Part shown: one piece after another, positions 36,869 to 44,083 of the stretch
Layout of the letters: each line of letters begins with the position of its first letter
Numbering within the stretch: the first letter of the stretch is position 1
Notes under the pieces: model-generated
Databases searched by the model: none
Seen by the model: only the letters and a program-made list of their open reading frames with translations
Told to the model about the DNA's origin: nothing
Origin: Sulfuriferula sp047300855
GTDB lineage: Bacteria; Pseudomonadota; Gammaproteobacteria; Burkholderiales; Sulfuriferulaceae
Length of the DNA stretch: 64,000 bases
Assembly: GCF_047300855.1 (NCBI RefSeq)
Contig: NZ_CP170197.1
Location: 1,302,001 to 1,366,000, forward strand
Direction of reading: 5' to 3'
Program-made: the position numbers and the translations under genes

Positions 36869-38578
36869 TCAGATTACGAACGCAGCGGCGGCATCAGCTT
36901 TCAGCGCAGCTATGGCTTCGTCCGGCAGCATGGGGTGGCCTGTCAGAAATCCCTGGATCAGTGTGCAACCCTGTTTGGCGAGGAATTGCAGCTGTTGTTC
37001 ATCTTCGACGCCTTCAGCCACCGTGGTGAGATTTAAATGGCTGGCCAGACTGATCACGACGTCGCAAATGGCTGCATCTTTAACCGAGCCCGGCAAATCC
37101 TTGACGAAAGTGCGGTCGATTTTAAGCGTGTTAATAGGAAAACGTTTCAGGTATGCCAGAGAAGAGTAGCCGGTACCAAAATCGTCGATCGCGATGCGTA
37201 CGCCGCGCGTAGCAATCGCCGTCAGCAATGTTTCGGCATGATCGGGATCCGACATCAGGATGCCCTCGGTGATTTCCAGAAGCAATTGACTGCCTTGCAG
37301 ATCGGATAGCTTCATGGCTTCATCCAGGGTTTCCAGAAAGCGGTCGTTCCTGAATTGTCTTGGACTGACGTTAACGGATATATAGAGCTGACGCCCGGCT
37401 GCTGCTTCGAAATGCCTGATTTGCACGCAGGCTGCCTTGAGAACCCATGCGCCCAGCAAAGTGATCAGGCCGTTATTTTCCGCCATGGGAATGAACTGAA
37501 TGGGAGGCACCAATCCCAGATCGGGATGCATCCAGCGCATGAGTGCTTCAAAACCCATAATCTGGCGTGTCGTTGCATCGACTACAGGCTGGTAATGCAA
37601 TAGAAACTCGCCGTTCTTGACTGCTTCGAACATTGCAGCTTCGATCGAGACATCATGCACCGGTTTGGTGAATGTCTGGGGATCATAAATTACATAACGG
37701 GCCTTGCCGGTTTCTTTTGCGCGGTACAAGGCTAAGTCGGCGTGCGCTAGAAGTGTCACCTCGTTATCGCCATGATTCGGATAGGTTGCTATGCCGATAG
37801 AGGTGCTCACGTACAGGGCGTGGCCCTGAATTTCGAAGGGTAGCTGTATGGCCGCAATCATGCGGCGCGAGACAATCTGAATATCGGCTTCAGTCAATGC
37901 ATTGGGCAGCAGGGCTATGAATTCATCGCCTCCTACGCGCGCCAGGGTGTCTGTGTCGCGCAATGTGTCACGCAGTCGCATACTGGCTTCGCGCAGTAAA
38001 ACATCGCCCACTGGGTGTCCCAGCGCATCATTGATTTTTTTGAAGCCATCCAGATCCAGGGCGACGACCGCAAAGCCTTTTCCGGTCCGCCTGGCCTGCG
38101 CCATCGCCATGCTCAGGCGGTCTGAAAGTAGCGATCGATTAGGTAAGCCGGTTAACGCATCGTGGGTGGCCAGATGGCGTAAACTCTCTTCAGTCGCCAA
38201 CTGTTGCGCAATGTTTCTGCCCACGGCGAGCAGTTCCATATTGCCTTGCCCGGTAGCATAGGCAGTTATCAAAAAATCAAAGCAGTGCACCGCAGCACGG
38301 GTTTTTATCTGCACATTGACCTGGCTGTGCCGACCCGACTGGATGGCCTGTGTGACAGCTGCACTAATCAATGTATTTTCTTCCGGTACCGCCAGGTCGG
38401 ATAATAATAAACCGACGAGAGTGCCGTCAGGTTTGATCAACTCGATGGTGCGCTTGCTGGCAGAAAGGATTTCACCCTTGTCATTTAACTGAAAAACAGC
38501 ATCTCCCGCAGCTTCCATCAAATTTTCCAACTGGATTTTGAGATTGGCGCGAGGTGGGGTATCGGGCATGACAAACAT
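36869..38578 (-). CDS. PAS-GGDEF-EAL c-di-GMP turnover protein
   Basis: 569 residues from the ATG at 38578, which has GGAGA about 12 bases upstream; the frame opens at TTG 38611. Order: PAS-like (20-130), GGDEF with intact RVGGDEF and an RDTD inhibitory site five residues before it, EAL with FEALMRW, NVSPRQF, EITEG, DDFGTGYSS and LKIDRTF, AEGVE. Both the cyclase and phosphodiesterase motifs are complete, so the net activity cannot be predicted. It is divergent from flhDC with a 500-base gap, and is followed by an HDOD gene. Confidence 0.93.
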   Translation of the reverse strand: MFVMPDTPPRANLKIQLENLMEAAGDAVFQLNDKGEILSASKRTIELIKPDGTLVGLLLSDLAVPEENTLISAAVTQAIQSGRHSQVNVQIKTRAAVHCFDFLITAYATGQGNMELLAVGRNIAQQLATEESLRHLATHDALTGLPNRSLLSDRLSMAMAQARRTGKGFAVVALDLDGFKKINDALGHPVGDVLLREASMRLRDTLRDTDTLARVGGDEFIALLPNALTEADIQIVSRRMIAAIQLPFEIQGHALYVSTSIGIATYPNHGDNEVTLLAHADLALYRAKETGKARYVIYDPQTFTKPVHDVSIEAAMFEAVKNGEFLLHYQPVVDATTRQIMGFEALMRWMHPDLGLVPPIQFIPMAENNGLITLLGAWVLKAACVQIRHFEAAAGRQLYISVNVSPRQFRNDRFLETLDEAMKLSDLQGSQLLLEITEGILMSDPDHAETLLTAIATRGVRIAIDDFGTGYSSLAYLKRFPINTLKIDRTFVKDLPGSVKDAAICDVVISLASHLNLTTVAEGVEDEQQLQFLAKQGCTLIQGFLTGHPMLPDEAIAALKADAAAAFVI

Positions 38579-39081
38579 GATGTTGAGTCTATCTCCAGTG
38601 GGGCATATCAAAAGCAGTGCACGGCATTATAGATAGGCTAAGTCCGCAATGAAACCCTGCCTGATTGCGAGTAACTTTGCATTGATCCGGAGTGTTCAAA
38701 TATTTTTTGCGGATGAAATACTGTCTGGCGCCACATGATACCCGCGCATGGACACGGATGGTAAACCGGTTCGACACTATCTTCCAGTATTACCTCTACA
38801 TGTTTAATCCTGGTTGATCTGTGTCAATTTGTTTATGGGTTTAATCGTTCGGCCCGATGAACAGCCATTAATTAAGTATGGAGATAGTTAGGTATTTGAG
38901 CTCACAGGCTCATTGCCTGCAGAGAGCTGTAAGACAAACACCTACAAGCGGTCTGTTGCCGTTTCTGACGTGAATTACAGAACATGGCCTATTTTCCCCG
39001 TTTGATTCAGGCTTCATTATGGCAACCACTGGGATTGCGAGTTGCAAACAGGTTACCGAAGGTTACTGCAAAGGAAAAAAA
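38579..39081. other. Long flhD upstream region
   Basis: A 503-base non-coding interval between a divergent GGDEF-EAL gene and flhD. It is relatively AT-rich, with ATTAATTAAGTAT near 38867-38880 and a GAGCTC...GAGAGCT stretch near 38898-38937. I see no promoter, operator or terminator I would defend. Long leaders are common for flhDC, which integrates many signals. Confidence 0.5.
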
Positions 39082-39399
39082 ATGACAGCGAACGAAGTAA
39101 TGACTGAAATCCGTGACGCCAACCTGAGCTATCTGATGCTTGCGCAACAGTTGATCCGTTCCGACAAGGCCACGGCGATTTTCCGCCTGGGGATTGACAA
39201 TCAGATCGCCGATCTGATTGCAGGCTTGAGCAATGCACAAATTCTGAAACTGGCGGGTACCAGCATGATGCTGGCACGCTTCCGTTTTGACGACGGCGCC
39301 ATTCTCGGCATGCTGACCAATTACAACAAGGACCGCTCGCTGGCGCAATCACATGCCGCCATCCTGATGGCGGGTCAACCTATAGAAGAAATCGCCTAG
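39082..39399 (+). CDS. flhD: FlhD, flagellar master regulator subunit
   Basis: 105 residues. The ATG at 39082 follows AAGGA and gives the family start (MTANEVMTEIRDANLSYLMLAQQLIRSD shape); the frame is open to 39019 without a ribosome site. Helix-turn-helix region ATAIFRLGIDNQIADLIAGLS is present. FlhD4C2 activates flagellar class II operons. Use of FlhDC rather than FleQ fits a betaproteobacterium. It is 52 bases upstream of flhC. Confidence 0.95.
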   Translation: MTANEVMTEIRDANLSYLMLAQQLIRSDKATAIFRLGIDNQIADLIAGLSNAQILKLAGTSMMLARFRFDDGAILGMLTNYNKDRSLAQSHAAILMAGQPIEEIA

Positions 39400-39451
39400 C
39401 AATGTAAGCGCTACGACGCACATCAAATCGATTCAGACTGGAACGCAAAAA

Positions 39452-40009
39452 ATGACCAAGAAAAGCGTAGTAACCGAATCCAATGAAATTCAACTTGCAA
39501 TCAAACTGGTCAATCTTGGCGCCCGCCTGCAATTGCTTGAGTCGGAAACGTCCTTGTCGCGCGAGCGTTTGCTAAAGCTGTACAAGGAACTCAAAGGGGT
39601 TTCGCCACCGAAAGGCATGCTGCCATTTTCCACCGACTGGTTTCTGACCTGGCAACCCAATATTCATTCTTCACTGTTTATCAATATTTATAATTATCTG
39701 GTAGAGCACGCCAAAGTTCATGGTATTGAGGCGGTGATGAAGGCGTATCAGCTTTATCTTGAGCAAATACAACCCGGCAATGACGAAGAACCCGTCCTGT
39801 CACTTACCCGTGCCTGGACACTGGTGCGTTTTGTGAGCAGGAAAATGCTTAAAACGACGACCTGCTGCAAATGTGGAGGTCACTTTGTGGTGAATAGTCT
39901 GGATCTGCATAATGACTACGCCTGCGGCCTCTGCCATATGCCATCCCGCGCCGGAAAAACCAAAAAAGTCCGTGAAGATGCCGCCGCTGCACTGGCAATG
40001 GCAGCCTGA
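39452..40009 (+). CDS. flhC: FlhC, flagellar master regulator subunit
   Basis: 185 residues. FlhC provides most of the DNA contacts of the FlhD4C2 complex. The zinc-binding cysteines are two CxxC pairs, C138/C141 and C158/C161 (TCCKCGG and ACGLC). The ARLQLLESETSLSRERLLKLYKELKG helices are typical. The ATG is 52 bases after flhD in the same transcript. Confidence 0.95.
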   Translation: MTKKSVVTESNEIQLAIKLVNLGARLQLLESETSLSRERLLKLYKELKGVSPPKGMLPFSTDWFLTWQPNIHSSLFINIYNYLVEHAKVHGIEAVMKAYQLYLEQIQPGNDEEPVLSLTRAWTLVRFVSRKMLKTTTCCKCGGHFVVNSLDLHNDYACGLCHMPSRAGKTKKVREDAAAALAMAA

Positions 40010-40044
40010 GAAATATCTCCCTCATAGCAAAGAAGCAGTGAATC

Positions 40045-40845
40045 GTGGATAGCGGGATGCTGCCAGGTGGCCACGTGTACTCTTTCCTATCCACATTGCG
40101 CATACCGGCAATCCAGGCGCTGATTATTCAGTTCGTGTCGTTTTTGCTGGCCCTACTGGCAATACGCGGAATTTGGATACTGACTGACATGCAGGCAGAC
40201 ATTGTTGCGGCTGCGCTATTGCAAGGCACCATTGCGGCTGCGCTGGCCTTCTGGCGACGTCTTGCACCCTGGTGGTTAGCCATACAATTTCTGTTTCCGG
40301 TCGCGTTGATAGCCATGCTTTCGCTTTCACTGCCGCCGGGAATTTTTCTTGGCCTGTTCGTTTTACTACTTGGTTTGTACTGGACGACATTCCGTACCCA
40401 GGTTCCGTTTTATCCATCCGGACTGGAAGCCCGGGAAGCGGTGGCCGGCCTGCTTCCGGTTGATCGTCCAATCCGTTTCATCGATATCGGCAGTGGTTTG
40501 GGCGGATTGGTACTGAATCTTGCCGCGCGCAGACCGGAAAGTTCTATTTCCGGAATCGAACTGGCACCGCTGCCCTGGCTGGCAAGCTGGCTGAGGGCCC
40601 AGCTGGTGCGCAGTCGTGGGCATTTTATCCATGGCGATTACACGCATCTGGATTTTTCGCAATACGATGTGGTGTTTGCTTATCTGTCACCTGCGGCCAT
40701 GTCTGCGCTGTGGGAAAAAGCCCGAATCGAAATGCAACCCGGCACGTTGCTGTTGAGTTATGAATTTTCCATTCCGGGTGCCGTTGCCGATGTCATTGTC
40801 ACGTCCAAAATTCAAGGGCCTACCCTCTATGCCTGGCGCTTTTGA
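40045..40845 (+). CDS. Membrane-anchored SAM-dependent methyltransferase between flhC and motA
   Basis: 266 residues with GTG start. Residues 15-115 hold about four hydrophobic helices; residues 120-265 are a class I methyltransferase fold with motif I FIDIGSGLGGLVLNLAAR and an acidic ISGIELAP after strand two. Substrate unknown. Its place in the flhDC-motAB interval hints at a motility role, perhaps on a membrane or lipid-linked target, but that is a guess from position. The ATG 12 bases later (40057) is an alternative start. Confidence 0.78.
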   Translation: MDSGMLPGGHVYSFLSTLRIPAIQALIIQFVSFLLALLAIRGIWILTDMQADIVAAALLQGTIAAALAFWRRLAPWWLAIQFLFPVALIAMLSLSLPPGIFLGLFVLLLGLYWTTFRTQVPFYPSGLEAREAVAGLLPVDRPIRFIDIGSGLGGLVLNLAARRPESSISGIELAPLPWLASWLRAQLVRSRGHFIHGDYTHLDFSQYDVVFAYLSPAAMSALWEKARIEMQPGTLLLSYEFSIPGAVADVIVTSKIQGPTLYAWRF

Positions 40846-40997
40846 TTAGGTCGATGCAAGAGGGCGTGCGTTGCTCAAGTTCTGGTAACGTGCGTCGTAA
40901 ACCTAAATGAGCGCGGCTTTCAGATTCCTGTTCAGTCAAATAGGCGTTCAGGCAGTCAGCTATCTTAAGAATCATATTATCAACGGAGTTTGAGCGC

Positions 40998-41858
40998 GTG
41001 TTAGTCATTGTCGGGTATATCGTTGTTTTAGCTTCCGTGTTTGGCGGTTTCGCACTTGCTGGCGGGCATTTGGCCTCGCTTCTGCAGCCGGTGGAGTTGC
41101 TCATGATCGGCGGCGCCGCGACGGGTGCATTTCTGGTTGGTAATAATGCCAAATCCATCAAGGCAACCCTCAAAGCGCTGCCTAGTCTTCTGAAAGGCTC
41201 CAGGTACACCAAGGCGCTGTATATGGAGTTGATGGCGCTGTTGTATGAATTATTGAGCAAAGTACGCAAAGAAGGTCTGATGTCGATCGAGGGTGATGTC
41301 GACAGGCCGGAAGAAAGTCCGATTTTCAGCAAATATCCGACGATACTGTCCGATCATCATATTATGGAATTCATGACCGATTACCTGCGTCTGATGGTGG
41401 CGGGAAACATGGATGCATTCCAGATCGAGAATCTCATGGACAACGAGATCGAAACTCACCATCACGAGGGTGAGGTGCCTGCGCACTGTATTGCAAAACT
41501 CGGCGACGGTATGCCGGCATTCGGCATCGTGGCCGCAGTCATGGGGGTAGTGCATACCATGGCATCGGTGGGGCTGCCGCCTGCGGAACTGGGTATTTTG
41601 ATTGCCAATGCATTGGTTGGAACCTTCCTCGGTATCTTGCTCGCGTATGGATTTGTGGGCCCGCTTGCCAGTCTTCTGGAGCAAAAGCTGCATGAATCCT
41701 CGAAGATGTTTCAGTGCGTCAAAGTGACCTTGCTGGCCAGTCTGAACGGTTATGCTCCTGCGCTTGCCGTTGAGTTCGGCAGAAAGGTGCTGTTCTCGAC
41801 AGAGCGTCCCACTTTCAGCGAACTGGAAGACCACGTCAAGCAAGCCAAATCCAAGTAA
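40998..41858 (+). CDS. motA: MotA, flagellar stator subunit
   Basis: 286 residues, GTG start with CGGAG before it. Four helices; the cytoplasmic loop has the charged residues that touch the rotor (RYTKALYMELMALLYELLSKVRKEG), and the conserved TM3 Pro is in the MPAFGIVAAVMGVVHTM region. With MotB it forms a proton channel that drives the flagellar motor. It is the first of two stator sets in the window. Confidence 0.95.
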   Translation: MLVIVGYIVVLASVFGGFALAGGHLASLLQPVELLMIGGAATGAFLVGNNAKSIKATLKALPSLLKGSRYTKALYMELMALLYELLSKVRKEGLMSIEGDVDRPEESPIFSKYPTILSDHHIMEFMTDYLRLMVAGNMDAFQIENLMDNEIETHHHEGEVPAHCIAKLGDGMPAFGIVAAVMGVVHTMASVGLPPAELGILIANALVGTFLGILLAYGFVGPLASLLEQKLHESSKMFQCVKVTLLASLNGYAPALAVEFGRKVLFSTERPTFSELEDHVKQAKSK

Positions 41859-41882
41859 TCAGAGAACCCAGCGGGAACAGAC

Positions 41883-42845
41883 ATGGCCGAAGCGGTACCA
41901 CGCCCCATAATCGTCAAACGTATCAAGAAATCCGGGGGTGGCCATCACGGCGGCGCCTGGAAGATTGCCTATGCCGATTTCGTCACGGCGATGATGGCGT
42001 TTTTTCTGTTGATGTGGTTATTGGGATCCACGACCAAGGGCGAGCTGCAAGGCATTGCGGAATATTTCCAGACGCCTCTCAAGGTAGCCATGTCGGGTGG
42101 ATCGGGGAGTGGCGATAGCTCCAGCGTCATCAAAGGCGGTGGTAAGGATCTGACCAAACAGGTTGGGCAGATTAACAGGGGTGACAATCCAGCGCAGAAA
42201 AAAACCTATGATCTCAAGTCCGCGCAGGCTGACCTGGAGCGTATTGAAGCTTCTCGTCTGAAAGCCTTGAAGGGCCGCATCGAAGCCGCTATCGACGCCA
42301 ACCCGACGCTGAAGCAATTCAAAAAACAATTATTGATCGATATCACTACAGAAGGTCTGCGGATCCAGATTGTGGACGAAAAAAACCGTCCGATGTTTGC
42401 GTTGTCCAAAGCAAAACTTGAACCTTATACCAAGGAAATTCTGCATGATATCGGACAGACCCTCAACGATGTCCCGAATAAAATAAGTCTCTCCGGGCAT
42501 ACCGATGCAACGCCTTATTCGGGCGGAGAGGGCGGGTATAGCAATTGGGAATTGTCTGCCGATCGCGCTAATGCTTCACGCCGCGAGTTGGTGGCTGGCG
42601 GCATGGATGAGGGGAAAATATTACGCGTCGTGGGCCTTGCCTCCGCGGTACCCATCGACCGGAAAGATCCGTTCAATCCCATCAACCGGCGTATCAGCAT
42701 CATCGTCATGAACAAGAAAACAGAAGACGCCATCGCCAAAGAAGGGGGTGGCGTGGCGGATGTTTCCAGCGCAGCGCAGCTGCAACAAAACCTGCCGGGA
42801 GCGAAGGCAATACCGGCAATTAAGCCGGGCGCTCAGGGAAAATAG
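41883..42845 (+). CDS. motB: MotB, peptidoglycan-anchored stator subunit
   Basis: 320 residues: one transmembrane helix near residues 28-50 with the proton-carrying Asp in IAYADFVTAMMAFFLLMWLL, a plug/linker, and an OmpA-like peptidoglycan-binding domain (LSGHTDATPYSGGEGGYSNWELSADRANASRREL region). Lies 24 bases after motA. The next gene is convergent. Confidence 0.95.
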   Translation: MAEAVPRPIIVKRIKKSGGGHHGGAWKIAYADFVTAMMAFFLLMWLLGSTTKGELQGIAEYFQTPLKVAMSGGSGSGDSSSVIKGGGKDLTKQVGQINRGDNPAQKKTYDLKSAQADLERIEASRLKALKGRIEAAIDANPTLKQFKKQLLIDITTEGLRIQIVDEKNRPMFALSKAKLEPYTKEILHDIGQTLNDVPNKISLSGHTDATPYSGGEGGYSNWELSADRANASRRELVAGGMDEGKILRVVGLASAVPIDRKDPFNPINRRISIIVMNKKTEDAIAKEGGGVADVSSAAQLQQNLPGAKAIPAIKPGAQGK

Positions 42846-42924
42846 AGCAGGTAGACTCTGGAGGTATCCGGATCGCCGCTCAATTGTTTTTGCGATGGGT
42901 TCGGTGTTTAGCCGGCTTCCCTAT

Positions 42925-43767
42925 CTACACAATCAGGATTCGGCACATTTCCTCAAACTGCTGTTCGGTCTCTTTAAACACCAGCAAGACCGTTTCCCGA
43001 CCAATACCCAGCTTGTTCCATGCCGCTGTGGAAATCAATGGAACAAGTTCTTCCTCATCCAGAGCCAGGTCGAGAGCGTGCACGATTGCATCGGCGACAT
43101 GCACGAGCGAGATCAGAGCGTTTTGCTTGGACTGATCCGGAGTATGGTGGTTGCCTATGGCCAATTGTATATCCGGTGGCAGTTTCCAGTATTCGACAAG
43201 CGCCTGACCTAACATGGCGTGATCAATACCCAGCACCGCCTGTTCAGCCTGGAATGCGGTGCAATCGTGCGTCGTGCGATGAGCAAGCACCGCCTGATGC
43301 TGTTCAGGGAAATATATCGCCAGCACCAGCCTGCCAATATCGTGCAACAGCCCTACGGTAAACGCGAGTTCCTGATCCTGATTAAGTTGACGCGCCAGTG
43401 CTTTGGCGCAAACAGCCACGGCAATCGAGTGCCGCCAGTTTTTCTCGATTTCGTCAGCCAGGCTTTGACCGCCGATAAAGCCGTTAGTCACCGAAGCGGC
43501 GGTAATCAGGGTACGCATACTCTTCAGGCCCAGAATCGCAAAAGCCTCTCGAATGCTGCTGACTCGATGAGACATTCCATAAAACGAGGAATTGGCCAAG
43601 CGCAAAGTTGTAGCGACCAATGCCTGGTCGCGGGTCAGCTTTTCGGCCAGCGTGTCGATATCGATATTTTCCTTCCCCATGCTGCTCAGCAAATCAGTCA
43701 CGATTTCAGGCAGAGGTGGCAGGCTCCGGATCGTTTTGACGGCCTCGTCCATGGACAGCTTATTCAT
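42925..43767 (-). CDS. HDOD-domain protein
   Basis: 280 residues from the ATG at 43767, which overlaps the end of the preceding small gene; the frame is open to 43815. The whole length is one HDOD domain (IRSLPPLPEIVTDLLSSM, DQALVATTLRLANSSFYGM, TVGLLHDIGRLVLA, later AIGNHHTPD). An HD pair is kept in LLHDIG, so residual hydrolase chemistry is possible, but HDOD proteins are usually treated as adaptors. It lies in a minus-strand operon behind a PAS-GGDEF-EAL gene and between motAB and flhB. Confidence 0.87.
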   Translation of the reverse strand: MNKLSMDEAVKTIRSLPPLPEIVTDLLSSMGKENIDIDTLAEKLTRDQALVATTLRLANSSFYGMSHRVSSIREAFAILGLKSMRTLITAASVTNGFIGGQSLADEIEKNWRHSIAVAVCAKALARQLNQDQELAFTVGLLHDIGRLVLAIYFPEQHQAVLAHRTTHDCTAFQAEQAVLGIDHAMLGQALVEYWKLPPDIQLAIGNHHTPDQSKQNALISLVHVADAIVHALDLALDEEELVPLISTAAWNKLGIGRETVLLVFKETEQQFEEMCRILIV

Positions 43768-44083
43768 GGTTTTCGCCCAAACGATATTGCAAGAGGTGAC
43801 GCAGTAACAGGCCATTCGCCTCTGTATTTCCAGCCGCCCTGAATAGTTTGGTCAGGCGTTGGTGCTGCAGTGCATGCGCGGTTTTAATATCGGCTGCGGC
43901 GCGTGCTGTAGTGAACCCATGCGAATATTTTACTCTGCGCCGCCGCAGGATAATCAGGGCCGATTCGGTCAGCGCCGCTCCGCGTGGCAGCAGCATGTTT
44001 CCTTCGGCGTCGCTTAGATTTTCCACCAGGATCATGCCCGCAACGGCCTTGTCCAGGCTGATTTGTTCGTGCACGGGGTTCAT
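43760..44083 (-). CDS. Small protein like the N-terminal region of HD-GYP regulators
   Basis: 107 residues. The first half (LDKAVAGMILVENLSDAEGNMLLPRGAALTESALIILRRR) resembles the beta-rich module often found before HD-GYP or HDOD domains in other bacteria; the second half is helical with no recognised domain. It overlaps the genes on both sides by a few bases (GGDEF-EAL upstream, HDOD downstream), so the three are coupled. It may act as a detached sensor or partner module for the HDOD protein; that is inference. Confidence 0.7.
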   Translation of the reverse strand: MNPVHEQISLDKAVAGMILVENLSDAEGNMLLPRGAALTESALIILRRRRVKYSHGFTTARAAADIKTAHALQHQRLTKLFRAAGNTEANGLLLRHLLQYRLGENHE

